Origin: Nonomuraea sp. NBC_00507
Lineage (GTDB): Bacteria > Actinomycetota > Actinomycetes > Streptosporangiales > Streptosporangiaceae
Length of the DNA: 64,000 nucleotides
Direction of reading: 5' to 3'
Assembly (NCBI RefSeq): GCF_036013525.1
Contig: NZ_CP107853.1
Location: 10,230,001 to 10,294,000, forward strand
Made by a program: the position numbers and the translations under genes. The notes under the pieces are model-generated. The model did no database searches and was not told the DNA's origin. It saw nothing but the letters and a program-made list of their open reading frames with translations. This document shows, piece by piece, positions 52,377 to 60,883 of this stretch; positions within the stretch are counted from its first letter, which is position 1, and each line of letters begins with the position of its first letter.

Positions 52377-53238
52377 ATGACCATTGACGGCAACGCGCTG
52401 CGTCAAGCGGTGCGCGGATCGGTGCTACTGCCCGGCGACGAGGGCTTCGAGCAGGCCACGTGGCCGTGGAACCGCGCCGTCGAGCAGCGCGTACGGGCTG
52501 TGGTCGAGGCCGCCGACGCCGCAGATGTGGGGGGGCCGTGGTCCGGCACGCCGGGCTGGCCGGGCTGAAGGTGACCACGCAGCCCAGCGGGCACGGCGCG
52601 GCCAGCGGCCTGGACGGCCGGCAGCTCGCCGGTGATGAGCGTGACCGGGTTCAGCCTGGGTGGTGGACTGAGCTGGTTCGGGCGGGCGCACGGGCCGGCC
52701 GGCAACGCCGTCCGCGCCCTGGAGGTGGTCGGCGCCGACGGCGCCCCCAGCCGCGTCACCGCCGAGTCCGACCCGGACCTGTTCTGGGCGCTGCATGGCG
52801 CCGGCGGCGACTTCGCCGTGGTCACCGCACTGGAGATGGACCTGTTCCCGGCGCCGCACCTGTACGGCGGCCAGGTGATCTGGCCGATCGCCCGCGCCGA
52901 GCAGGTCATGGCGGCCTACCGCGAAATCACCGCCGCCGCGCCCGAGGAGCTGAGCGTGTTGTTCGCGCTCATGCAGTTCCCGCCGCTGCCGTTCGTCCCC
53001 GAGCCGCTGCGCGGGCTGGCGGCCGTCAAGGTGGAGTGCGCCTTCCTCCGCGACGCGGACACCGGCCGTGCCCTGCTGCGCGGCGAGCTGCTGACCGATC
53101 TGGACGACGCCGCCGTGGCGACCTTGCTGGACGCGGCCGGCCGCGTACCCCCAGGAGGTGCTGGCCAGGCTCCGCGACATCAAGCGCCGCCGCGACCCGC
53201 AGGGGATCTTCCGCTCCAACTTCCCCGTCCCGGCCTGA
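52377..53238 (+). pseudogene. Broken FAD-linked oxidase (BBE/oxygen oxidoreductase type)
   Basis: Four pieces of a berberine-bridge-type oxidase lie in order but in different frames. They are a start (MTIDGNALRQAVRGSVLLPG, GFEQATWPWN), a middle piece (VRHAGLAGLKVTTQPSGHGA), a long piece (VMSVTGFSLGGGLSWFGRAHGPAGNAVRALEVV to LLDAAGR) and the BBE-type end (YPQEVLARLRDIKRRRDPQG, IFRSNFPVPA). The losses between pieces are about 5-10, 75 and 200 codons. About 287 codons remain of a normal 440-460. A flavin-binding GGGLSWFGR-type motif survives, but no single frame can make the enzyme. Confidence 0.8.
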
Positions 53239-53252
53239 CGAGCGCCGAGGCG

Positions 53253-53272
53253 TTGAGTATGGGGATACTCAT
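53253..53272. promoter_or_regulatory. TTGAGTA...ACTCAT palindrome upstream of the AAA ATPase gene
   Basis: TTGAGTATGGGGATACTCAT holds perfect 7-bp arms (TGAGTAT / ATACTCA). A second, overlapping dyad (GCGTTGAG at 53250 / CTCAACGC at 53275) surrounds it. It begins 43 bases before the ATPase start and matches elements at 33785 and 47703. Confidence 0.6.
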
Positions 53273-53295
53273 TCCTCAACGCCCGTCCAGCGGCG

Positions 53296-54750
53296 ATGAT
53301 GATCGGTGTGACGGAGATCGAGCTCACGGAGGCGCGGGCGCTCGCCGAAAGCCTGCGGCAGGTGTACACCGCGGTGGCCGAGCGCATCGGCGCGGACAAC
53401 GCCGCCTCTCCCCTGATCACGAAGGTGACCGGGCACCTCGGCTGCCCGCTCAGCGACGTCGTGGTCGTGGAGGAGAAGTACCGGCTGTACGAGCACGCGG
53501 CGCTGCAGGTCGCCGCCGACCTCTACCTGGACGCGCACTCCCCCGGAGCTGAGTGGTTCGGCATCGTCGGCGGGGAGCGGCGCTGGGAGAGCATCATCAA
53601 CATGCTGCTGTCGGCGATGCGCGAGGGCAGCCGGCTGCTCGGCCGCCCCGACTACGGCACCGCCCCGATCGGCCCCGACGCCACCATCGAGGTCGTGCAG
53701 CTCGGCCTGGTCGCCACGACCGCGCCCGACGGCAGCCCAGTGGTCATCGGGCTGAGCGACAAGGACGACTACGACGGTTACAGCCTCCTTACCGTGCTGT
53801 CGGCCGGCCGTGAGGCGGCCACCGCCGTACGCGACGAGGTGGACCGGCTCATGCGGGAGAACGATCCGTTCCGCGGCCAGGTGCTCAGCTTCGGATTCAG
53901 CGAGCACCGGGACAACGAACTGCTCACCTTCCTGCCCCGCCCAGAGCTCGGCGCCGAGGAGGTGATCCTGCCGGAGGGCCGGCTCGAGGCCATCGAGGAT
54001 CACATCGTAGGCATCGCCGAGCTGGCCGGCCGCCTCACCGCAGCCGGCCAGCACCTGCGCCGGGGGCTGCTGCTCTACGGCCCGCCCGGCACCGGCAAGA
54101 CCCACACCACGCGCTACCTCATCAGCCGGTTGCGCGAGCACACGACGGTGCTGATGACGGGGCCCGCCATGCGCAAGATCGACTACGCGGTGGCGATGGC
54201 CCGCAAGCTCCAGCCGTCCATCGTGGTCGTCGAGGACGTCGACCTCATCGCCGAGGACCGCAGCCAGTACGAGAGCAGCCCGCTGCTGTTCTCCCTGCTG
54301 GACGCCATGGATGGGATCAGCGGCGACGTCGACGTGACGTTCGTCCTGACCACCAACCGGGTCGAGGCCCTGGAGAAGGCCCTGGTCCAGCGGCCCGGCC
54401 GGGTGGACCTCGCGGTGGAGATCCCGCCTCCGGACGCGGCGGCCCGGGAGCGCCTGGTCCGGCTGTACGCCCGGAATCAGCCCATCGTGGCCGACGTTGC
54501 CAAGGTGGTCGCCGCCACCGAGGGCGTCACCGCGTCCTTCATCAAGGAGCTGCTGCGCCGCGTCATCCTGGTCGCGCTCCGCTCCGACGAAACCGCCCTC
54601 ACCGACGACCACTTCGACACGGCGCTGCAAGGCATGGCAGGCGACAATCAGGCGCTCACCCGCGCCCTCCTCGGCTCCCAGGAGCCAAGTACGGCCACCG
54701 GTCCCAAGGACGAGCGAACCCCCGCACGATTGGAGCCGCCCAACTGCTGA
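53296..54750 (+). CDS. AAA-family ATPase with unrecognised N-terminal domain
   Basis: A 484-aa cytoplasmic protein. Residues 1-210 form a domain I cannot name, with IEVVQLGLVATTAPDGSPVV and GQVLSFGFSEHRDNELLTFLPRP. The AAA domain then shows Walker A LYGPPGTGKTHT, Walker B SIVVVEDVDLIAEDR, sensor 1 FVLTTNR and the arginine-finger region QRPGRVDLAVEI, followed by a helical lid. All catalytic parts are intact. A palindrome lies upstream and a broken duplicate lies 6 kb away. ATG 53296 has no strong ribosome-binding site; ATG 53299 and GTG 53308 are alternatives. Similar ATPases act as unfoldase-like or regulatory proteins, but the target is unknown. Confidence 0.8.
   Translation: MMIGVTEIELTEARALAESLRQVYTAVAERIGADNAASPLITKVTGHLGCPLSDVVVVEEKYRLYEHAALQVAADLYLDAHSPGAEWFGIVGGERRWESIINMLLSAMREGSRLLGRPDYGTAPIGPDATIEVVQLGLVATTAPDGSPVVIGLSDKDDYDGYSLLTVLSAGREAATAVRDEVDRLMRENDPFRGQVLSFGFSEHRDNELLTFLPRPELGAEEVILPEGRLEAIEDHIVGIAELAGRLTAAGQHLRRGLLLYGPPGTGKTHTTRYLISRLREHTTVLMTGPAMRKIDYAVAMARKLQPSIVVVEDVDLIAEDRSQYESSPLLFSLLDAMDGISGDVDVTFVLTTNRVEALEKALVQRPGRVDLAVEIPPPDAAARERLVRLYARNQPIVADVAKVVAATEGVTASFIKELLRRVILVALRSDETALTDDHFDTALQGMAGDNQALTRALLGSQEPSTATGPKDERTPARLEPPNC
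53951..54350 (+). repeat. Direct repeat, copy 2 (AAA core of the intact gene)
   Basis: This is the partner of 47941-48340, with about six mismatches in 400 bp by eye. Recombination between the copies would delete the membrane-protein, methyltransferase and lyase genes and the broken oxidase. Confidence 0.85.
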
Positions 54751-54766
54751 CCCCCAGTGCGGGGGG
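54751..54766. terminator. Short GC hairpin between convergent genes
   Basis: CCCCC-AGTGC-GGGGGG forms a short stem directly after the ATPase stop and 2 bases before the stop of the IolH-like gene. It is the only candidate terminator in an 18-bp gap. Confidence 0.4.
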
Positions 54767-54768
54767 AA

Positions 54769-55623
54769 TCACCATGAGGCCGTGCGCTTGGTCATCTCCT
54801 GGAGCATGAACAGGTTCGACTCGCGCGCCTTGTCCTCCCATGCGAAGACGCACGCGGTCATGATGCCGTCGAAGCCGAGGCGGCCCAGGATGCCGAAGAA
54901 CTCGTCCCAGTCGACCTCGCCCTGGCCGATGTTCAGGTGCTGGTGGACCCGGGCGGTCGAGCCCGGCGGGTTGACGATATAGCGCAGGCCGGACGAGGCC
55001 CGATGGTCGAAGGAGTCGGCGACGTGTACGTGAGTGAGCAGGTCGCCGGCGTACTCCATGATCTCGGTCAGGTTGCCGCCCTGGTGGAAGGTGTGCGGCG
55101 CGCAGTAGAGGAACGACACGTGCGGGGAGTTGATGCCGCGCACCATGTCGACGGCGGTCTTGCCGTCCTCGACGAAGTCGTCCGGGTGCGGTTCGAGGCG
55201 GAGCTCCACGCCCTCGCGCTCGAAGACGGGCAGGAGCTCCTCCATCGACCGCCAGAACATGGCCTCGCTCCGGGACGCCTGCTCGGGGCGGCCGTTGAAC
55301 TCCGAGTTCATGACGGTGCAGCCGAGCTCGACCGTGATCTCGATGGCCCGCTTCCAGTAGCGCACCGCCGCCTGGCGCTCCTCCTCGTCGGGGCCGGACC
55401 AGCGGTAGAGCGGCAGCACCGAGGCGAGCTTGACGTCGGCCGCGGCGAGGGCGGACTTGAAGGCCGCGACGGTGTCCCGGTCGGCCCGCGGGTGCAGGAA
55501 GAAGGGCAGGAAGTCCTCGCGCGGCGACAGCTCGACGTACTCGTAGCCGAGGTCCGCGACCAGCGCGGGCAGCTCGAGCAGTGGCGTGTGGCGCACCATG
55601 TACGGATCGAGGGCGATCTTCAT
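54769..55623 (-). CDS. Sugar phosphate isomerase/epimerase, IolH-like
   Basis: A 284-aa TIM-barrel protein of the xylose-isomerase/AP-endonuclease-2 superfamily. It starts MKIALDPYMVR, then shows YEYVELSPRED, CTVMNSEFNGRPEQ with a metal-ligand Glu, LRLEPHPDDF with another, and HVHVADSFDH and HLNIGQGEVDWDEFF. These fit the divalent-metal site. It is the last gene of the inositol-type operon, 13 bases after the IolG-like gene. IolH proteins are conserved in inositol clusters without a proven step, so the exact reaction is open. Confidence 0.8.
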   Translation of the reverse strand: MKIALDPYMVRHTPLLELPALVADLGYEYVELSPREDFLPFFLHPRADRDTVAAFKSALAAADVKLASVLPLYRWSGPDEEERQAAVRYWKRAIEITVELGCTVMNSEFNGRPEQASRSEAMFWRSMEELLPVFEREGVELRLEPHPDDFVEDGKTAVDMVRGINSPHVSFLYCAPHTFHQGGNLTEIMEYAGDLLTHVHVADSFDHRASSGLRYIVNPPGSTARVHQHLNIGQGEVDWDEFFGILGRLGFDGIMTACVFAWEDKARESNLFMLQEMTKRTASW

Positions 55624-55636
55624 GTTCAGGTTCCTT

Positions 55637-56641
55637 TCAGGCGTACAGACCGGGCCGCTCCACCAGGCTGACCAGGGCGGGCGCGCCCGAGTCGAGCGAG
55701 GCGACGGCGCTCTCCGCGACGGCGGTGGCCGCGTAGCCGTCCCACGCGCTCGGCCCGCCGACGACCCCGGACCGCAGCCCGGTGATCCACTCCTGCAGTT
55801 CGGCCAGGTACGTCGCGCCGAACCGGACCCGCCAGTCGGCCGGGACCGTCCGGGCGCTGTGGCCGTCGCGGATCACCGCATTGGCAGTGGGGTTCTCCAG
55901 CGTCACGACGCCGGTGGAGCCCACGACCTCGCAGCGCACGTCGTAGCCGTACTGGCAGTTGACGAACACCTCGACGGTGACCACGCCGCCGCCGGCTAGC
56001 TCCAGCAGGACGATCTGCGGGTCGCGCAGGTGGGCGGCGGCCAGCGGGCTCGGCTTGGTGGCGACGACTGTGGTGCGCACGATCTCCTGGCCGAGCAGCC
56101 AGCGGGTGGTGTCGATCTCGTGAATGACCGAGTCGGTCATCGCCATGGGGCTGGTGAAGGAGTCGGGCACGACCGCGTTGCGGTGGATCATGTGGGCCAG
56201 CAGCGGCTCGCCGATCGTGCCGTCGTCGACGGCGTCCTTGACGACCTTGTAGCCGGGGTCGTAGCGGCGCATGAAGCCGACCTGGATCCAGCGGCGGCCG
56301 GTGGCGACCTCCGCCTCGAGGACCTTCAGGCAGTCCGCCGCCGTGGTGGCCAGCGGCTTCTCGCAGAGCACGGGCTTCTCCGCGGCGATGCAGGCCAGGA
56401 CCTGCTCGGCGTGGAGGTCGCCCGGTGAGGCGAGGACCACGGCGTCGACGCCGGGGTCGTCGATGACCTCCAGCGCGCTCCCCCGCGCCACGGCGCCGGC
56501 GTTCGCGGCGACCTGCTCAGCCCGGGCGGTGTCCACGTCGAACACGGCGGCCACCGTGGATCCGACGACCTGGGACGACAGACGTGTCACGTGGTCGGCC
56601 CCGATGTTGCCGGTCCCGATGACGCCGACCTTGATTGTCAC
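55637..56641 (-). CDS. iolG: Inositol 2-dehydrogenase-like oxidoreductase (Gfo/Idh/MocA)
   Basis: A 334-aa NAD-dependent dehydrogenase. VGVIGTGNIGADHVTRL is the Rossmann motif, and its GADH ending is typical of IolG. CEKPLATTAADC carries the conserved EKP lysine, and DSVIHEIDTTRWLLG carries the Asp and His of the active site. It would oxidise myo- or scyllo-inositol to the keto-inositol, the first catabolic step. GTG 56641 is preceded by GAAGGAAG and starts 14 bases after the IolE-like gene; the longer open frame is noncoding. Other Gfo/Idh sugar dehydrogenases remain possible, but the neighbours support inositol. Confidence 0.83.
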   Translation of the reverse strand: MTIKVGVIGTGNIGADHVTRLSSQVVGSTVAAVFDVDTARAEQVAANAGAVARGSALEVIDDPGVDAVVLASPGDLHAEQVLACIAAEKPVLCEKPLATTAADCLKVLEAEVATGRRWIQVGFMRRYDPGYKVVKDAVDDGTIGEPLLAHMIHRNAVVPDSFTSPMAMTDSVIHEIDTTRWLLGQEIVRTTVVATKPSPLAAAHLRDPQIVLLELAGGGVVTVEVFVNCQYGYDVRCEVVGSTGVVTLENPTANAVIRDGHSARTVPADWRVRFGATYLAELQEWITGLRSGVVGGPSAWDGYAATAVAESAVASLDSGAPALVSLVERPGLYA

Positions 56642-56655
56642 GATGCTTCCTTCTT

Positions 56656-57555
56656 TCAGGGACGCAGGCCGCAGCCGTTGAGGTACGTGCGGGTGCGGGT
56701 GGCGATGGGCAGCGGGGTGTCCGGCGGGCAGGGGTAGAGGTCCTGCTCGACGATCGCGAACAGGTCGGCGTCCAGCTTGCCGAGCTCGGCCAGCAGCGGC
56801 TCCATGGCGGGGATGCCGCCGGGCGGTTCGATCATGGCTCCGCGCCGTACGGCCTCGGCGAAGCACAGGTTCTCCTCGCGGACCTGCCGGACGATCTCGG
56901 GGTCCACCTGCTTGAGATGCACGTACCCGATCCGCTCGGGGAACGCGCGGATGATCGCGATGTTGTCCCCGCCGCAGTAGGAGATGTGGCCGGTGTCGAG
57001 GCAGAGGGAGACGACCTCGGGGTCGGTGTCCTCCAGGAAGCGCAGCACGCGTTCCTGGGTGTCGACGTGGCTGTCGGCGTGGGGGTGGAAGACCAGCTCG
57101 ACGCCGCATTCCTCGTGGAGGACGCGGGCCAGCTCCGACATGCCCGTGGTGAGGTCCTTCCACTGCTCGGGGGTCAGGTCCACCGGCTGGGTGAGGTTCC
57201 CGTCGAGGTCGGTGTAGCCCTCGGGCAGCGAGACCAGGTACGTGGCGCCGAGCGCGGTGAGCAGCCTGGCCTCCGCGCGGCACTCTTCGATGGCCTGCTT
57301 CAGCGCTTCCCGGCCGCGGTGCAGGCCGGAGAACACCGCGCCACCGGACAGCCGGAGCCCGCGCAGGCCGAGCTCATCACACAGCTGCTCGGGGTCGGTG
57401 GGCAGGTAGCCGTACGGGCCGAGCTCGATCCATTGGTAGCCGGCCGCGGCAACCTCGTCGAGGAAGCGGTCCCAGGGCACCTGGTTCGGGTCGTCGGGGA
57501 ACCACACGCCCCAGGAGTCGGGGGCGGTGCCCAGCCGGACGCGGGACAACGTCAT
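56656..57555 (-). CDS. iolE: IolE-like keto-inositol dehydratase / TIM-barrel epimerase
   Basis: A 299-aa xylose-isomerase-type barrel. It opens LGTAPDSWGVWFPDD, close to the IolE start. WIELGPYGYLPTDP follows, and the metal ligands lie in VFHPHADSHVDT, SLCLDTGHISYCGGD and GYVHLKQVD, with AIVEQDLYP near the end. IolE dehydrates 2-keto-myo-inositol. The gene lies between the transporter ATPase (3-base gap) and IolG-like genes in one operon, as expected for that order of steps. An isomerase role (IolI) is the main alternative. Confidence 0.8.
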   Translation of the reverse strand: MTLSRVRLGTAPDSWGVWFPDDPNQVPWDRFLDEVAAAGYQWIELGPYGYLPTDPEQLCDELGLRGLRLSGGAVFSGLHRGREALKQAIEECRAEARLLTALGATYLVSLPEGYTDLDGNLTQPVDLTPEQWKDLTTGMSELARVLHEECGVELVFHPHADSHVDTQERVLRFLEDTDPEVVSLCLDTGHISYCGGDNIAIIRAFPERIGYVHLKQVDPEIVRQVREENLCFAEAVRRGAMIEPPGGIPAMEPLLAELGKLDADLFAIVEQDLYPCPPDTPLPIATRTRTYLNGCGLRP

Positions 57556-57558
57556 TGC

Positions 57559-58365
57559 CTATCTCCCATCAGTGGTCAGGGTCTCGCGGTGGCGCCGCAG
57601 CCCGGTCTCGCCCTCGACCACGGCGGCGGTGAGCTCCTTGACGGAGGTCTGCTCGCGCGTGGTGTCGAGGATCTTGCGCCCGTGGTTCATCACGATGTGC
57701 CGGTCGCACACCTCGTACGCGTGGTGGAGGTTGTGCGTGACCAGCACGGAGCTGACGCCCTCGCCCTTGAGCCGGGTGAGGTAGGCCAGCAGGGCCTCGG
57801 TGGCCCGCACGGCCAGGGCGCTGGTGGGCTCGTCGAGGATGAGCAGGCTGCGTTTGAAGTGCACGGCGCGGGCGATCGCCACCGCCTGCTGCTGCCCGCC
57901 CGAGAGCGAGCTGACGAGCTGCCGGGGGCTCTTGATGCCCTCGATCGTCACGACGCTGTCGAGGATGTCCCCGGCGATGCGGTCCATCGCGCGCAGCTTC
58001 AGCAGGCCGAGCCGGTTGGTGAGCTCGCGGCCCATGAAGATGTTGCGGGTGATGGTGAGCGACGGGACGAGCGCCGAATCCTGGAAGATCGTCTCGATGC
58101 CGAGCCTCTCGGTGTCCTGGCGGGTCGGCGCGGTCAGCTTCTCGCCACGCCAGGCGTATTCGCCGGCGTCCGCCCGGATAACCCCCGACATGATCTTGAC
58201 CAGGGTGGATTTGCCCGCGCCGTTGTCGCCGAGCAGGCCGACCACCTCGCCCTTGCGGATCTGGAAGCCGACGTCGTTGAGGACGACGTTGGGCCCGTAG
58301 CGCTTGGTGATGCCCGACAGCTCCAGGAGGACCTCGCCCTCCGGCTCGGGGCCGTTCGAGCTCAT
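57559..58365 (-). CDS. Sugar ABC transporter ATPase (single-domain, ribose/inositol type)
   Basis: A 268-aa ATPase. Walker A GLLGDNGAGKST, Q-loop IFQDSALVPSLT, signature LSGGQQQAVAIARAV, Walker B LLILDEPTSALA and switch VTHNLHHAYE are complete. Ribose-type importers normally carry a tandem ATPase of about 500 aa; this one has a single domain, as in the FrcA-like group. The ATG overlaps the stop of the permease gene (ATGA). Unlike the two CUT1 systems in this window, this importer carries its own ATPase. Confidence 0.92.
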   Translation of the reverse strand: MSSNGPEPEGEVLLELSGITKRYGPNVVLNDVGFQIRKGEVVGLLGDNGAGKSTLVKIMSGVIRADAGEYAWRGEKLTAPTRQDTERLGIETIFQDSALVPSLTITRNIFMGRELTNRLGLLKLRAMDRIAGDILDSVVTIEGIKSPRQLVSSLSGGQQQAVAIARAVHFKRSLLILDEPTSALAVRATEALLAYLTRLKGEGVSSVLVTHNLHHAYEVCDRHIVMNHGRKILDTTREQTSVKELTAAVVEGETGLRRHRETLTTDGR

Positions 58366-59438
58366 TCGGCTTTCCCTTCGATGAGGCGGTTGAAGACGGC
58401 GGCGGCGACGATGATCACGCCGATGAAGAGGTTGAGGTAGAAGCCGGGGGCGCCGGAGAGCAGCAGGATGTCCTGCAGCACGAGGATGAGCGCCGCACCG
58501 AGCACCATGCCGAGCACGCTCCCCTTGCCGCCGCGCAGCGACACGCCGCCGACCACGGCCGCGGCGATGGCCTGCAGCTCCATGCCGCGGCCGGTGCCGG
58601 GCTGGACGGACTGCGTCCGCACGGCGACGAGGATCGCGGCGAGCGCCACGCACAGCCCGAGGATGCCGAAGGCGATCAGCTTGACGCGGGCCGGGTTGAT
58701 GGAGATCGCCCGGGCCGCGGACTCGTTGCCGCCGACGGCGAAGATGTGGTTGCCGAGCTTGTGGCGGTGCATGAGCACCCAGAAGAACACCCCGACCAGG
58801 ACCAGCCACACGACCTGACCGCGGAAGGGGCCGATCTGCCCGGCGAAGATGGTCTGCAGGGTCTCGCCGCGCTGCATGCGCGCGGCCGAGGTGCCGTTGT
58901 AGAACAGCGCGGCGCCATCCCAGAACAACATCATGCCGAGCGTGACGATGAACGACGGGATCTTGAACCTGGCCACGATCACGCCGTTGAGCAGGGCGAT
59001 GCCGATGCCCATGGCGAAGGTCACGAGGAACGCGCCGATGACGTTCCCGCTGGAGTACCAGTGGATGAACACCAGCGCGCAGAAGGTGTAGTTCATCCCC
59101 AGCGACAGGTCGAACTCGCCCGCGATCATCAGCACGCCCGCGCCGATCGCCAGGATCGCGAGGACCGGGATCGACTGGCTGAGGACGTTGAAGTTGGCCT
59201 CTGACAGGTAGGGGAAGCTGTCCGGCGCCACCAGGTAGGCGATGACGCACCCGATCTGCACCAGCACGAAGATGATGCCGATCTCGAGCGCGCCTCGGCC
59301 GCGCACCAGCCGAAGCCACCCGCCGAACGGCTCAGTACGGACTTGAGGGGTGGGGACCGCCACCGTGGGCTGATCCTGCATCGTCGGCGACGGCGCTCCG
59401 CCGCTGGTCGTGTTGCTCATGGCTGCTTGACTCTCCAT
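58362..59438 (-). CDS. Sugar ABC transporter permease (RbsC type)
   Basis: A 358-aa CUT2 permease with a long polar N-terminus and about ten helices. GVLMIAGEFDLSLGMNYTF and AAAVVGGVSLRGGKGSVLG are the two conserved RbsC-family motifs. ATG 59438 gives the longest product; ATG 59420, with GGAG 11 bases upstream, is an alternative that drops six residues. It works with the ATPase gene it overlaps and the binding-protein gene 70 bases upstream. Confidence 0.92.
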   Translation of the reverse strand: MESQAAMSNTTSGGAPSPTMQDQPTVAVPTPQVRTEPFGGWLRLVRGRGALEIGIIFVLVQIGCVIAYLVAPDSFPYLSEANFNVLSQSIPVLAILAIGAGVLMIAGEFDLSLGMNYTFCALVFIHWYSSGNVIGAFLVTFAMGIGIALLNGVIVARFKIPSFIVTLGMMLFWDGAALFYNGTSAARMQRGETLQTIFAGQIGPFRGQVVWLVLVGVFFWVLMHRHKLGNHIFAVGGNESAARAISINPARVKLIAFGILGLCVALAAILVAVRTQSVQPGTGRGMELQAIAAAVVGGVSLRGGKGSVLGMVLGAALILVLQDILLLSGAPGFYLNLFIGVIIVAAAVFNRLIEGKAE

Positions 59439-59508
59439 GTCCGTCGCGATGGGCGACCGGTGGGGGCAGGCCCGGTGGCCCGTTCGGGCCCACCCCGGTC
59501 CGGTCGGG

Positions 59509-60582
59509 TCAGCGGATCGTGCCTGCCAGTTGCTCGACGACCGCGACGTTGGACTTGTCCACCAGACCGCCGCCGCCGGAGTTGATCGTGGCGGGGCTGA
59601 GGCCGAAGTCGAGCTTCAGAGCCAGTTGGGCCACGGTCTGGAAGCCCTGGATGTACGGCTGCTGGTCCGCGGCGGCGATGATGGTCCCGCTCTTGATGCC
59701 GTCGATGACCGGCTTGGACAGGTCGAAGCCGACCACCGGGACCTTGACGCCGACGTCGTTCATGGCCGCCTCGATGTTGCGGTGCGGGGTGCCGCCCAGC
59801 GGCACGATGGCCGCGACGTCCTTGTGACCGAGCAGATACTGACTCATCTTGTCCAGCGCGCCCGCGTCGTCGATGCCGGTCGCGACCGTCTCGGTCTTCG
59901 CGCCGATGGCGTCGAGGGCCTTCTGGACCCCGGCGTTGCGCTGGATGGCGTACACCTGGTCGGGGAACTCGACCGGGGTGAACACCTTGGCTCCCTGCGG
60001 CAGCTTCGCTTCGGCGATCAGGCGCTGGCCGAGCAGGAAGCCCGCGTCCTCGAAGTTCTGGCCGACGAAGCCCGAGGTGCACGCGGCGACGTCGCCTTCC
60101 TGCGTGATGTTGTACGCGAGCACCGCGATGCCGGCCTTGGAGGCGGCGCAGACGTTCTCGGTGTAGCGCTTCGGGTCGTCGATCACCACGGCGATGGCGG
60201 CGGGCTTGTCCGCGACGGCGCTGCCGATCAGGTCGTTGTACTTGCCCGGGTCGCCCTGGCTCGTCTGCAGGTTGAGCTCGACGTTGAACAGTTTGGCCGC
60301 GTCCTTGGCGCCCTGCGAGATGGTGCCCCAGAAGGAGTCCCCCGGATCCTGGGAGAGCAGGAACGTGATCTTACGGTTCTGGGCCCGGCTGCCGAGCCCG
60401 GACTGCAGCCCCGCCCCCGAGGCGGCCGCGGCGGGCTCTGTGGACGGTGCGCTCGAACCGGCGCCGGCATCGCTCGAGGCGTTCGAGCAGCCGACGAGGG
60501 CGAGCACGAGAAGGGGCGCGGAAACTAGAGCGCGCAAGTTGATGACATGCCGACGACGGGGTCTGCGAATGGAGTACGGCAC
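59509..60582 (-). CDS. Sugar-binding lipoprotein of the inositol-type importer
   Basis: A 357-aa periplasmic-binding-protein-like domain (peripla_BP_4 type) with lipobox LALVGC, followed by a Ser/Ala-rich tether. The mature domain starts KITFLLSQDPGDSFWGTISQGAKDAA and shows DKPAAIAVVIDDPKRY and VKVPVVGFDLSKPVIDGIKSG. It captures a monosaccharide or cyclitol, inositol by context. It starts with GTG behind GAGAGG and is the first gene of the operon. The divergent LacI gene and its operators lie upstream. Confidence 0.9.
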   Translation of the reverse strand: MPYSIRRPRRRHVINLRALVSAPLLVLALVGCSNASSDAGAGSSAPSTEPAAAASGAGLQSGLGSRAQNRKITFLLSQDPGDSFWGTISQGAKDAAKLFNVELNLQTSQGDPGKYNDLIGSAVADKPAAIAVVIDDPKRYTENVCAASKAGIAVLAYNITQEGDVAACTSGFVGQNFEDAGFLLGQRLIAEAKLPQGAKVFTPVEFPDQVYAIQRNAGVQKALDAIGAKTETVATGIDDAGALDKMSQYLLGHKDVAAIVPLGGTPHRNIEAAMNDVGVKVPVVGFDLSKPVIDGIKSGTIIAAADQQPYIQGFQTVAQLALKLDFGLSPATINSGGGGLVDKSNVAVVEQLAGTIR

Positions 60583-60754
60583 TTTGGTTCTACCTCTCCC
60601 GGGGAGCGGCCACGGCCTTGTGGATCAGGGGGACATCGAGAGGTTGCGGGGGCCGTGCTGAGACTCGCAACGGCTCCTTAACGCGTCAGCCGGCACCGTG
60701 TGTCGGCTGCGATTCCCCGATGTAACCGGCACATGAAGCACCTTGTCAATAGGG

Positions 60755-60785
60755 TGTCTTGACATTCTTTTGTCTTTACAAAGAC
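60755..60785. promoter_or_regulatory. Repeated TGTCTTxACA and GTCTTTACAAAGAC palindrome
   Basis: TGTCTTGACA (60755) and TGTCTTTACA (60771) are direct repeats 16 bp apart. The second is part of GTCTTTACAAAGAC (60772-60785), a palindrome with perfect 6-bp arms. They lie in the 301-bp gap 60583-60883 between the inositol operon and the LacI gene, which holds no other gene. They may be regulator sites; TTGACA inside the first could also be a -35 box. Confidence 0.4.
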
Positions 60786-60795
60786 CCTGGCGCTA

Positions 60796-60809
60796 CTAGC
60801 GCGCTCTAG
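60796..60809. promoter_or_regulatory. LacI-type operator of the inositol locus
   Basis: CTAGCGCGCTCTAG has 5 of 6 arm positions paired around a central CG, the LacI-family layout; flanking A and T extend it to 16 bp. It lies 74 bases before the chosen LacI start and just upstream of a -10-like TACTAT (60817), where it would block the regulator's own promoter. Confidence 0.6.
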
Positions 60810-60883
60810 TTCCTGTTACTATGAGCGCGGTCACACCGGATGTCAACGGCTTGCGACGAGCTGCGCACATCAGGAAAGGGTTG

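Noticed and set aside
47941..54350. The 400-bp direct repeats considered as ends of a mobile element
   Set aside because: They are parts of two related ATPase genes; no transposase, terminal inverted repeats or target-site duplication is visible.
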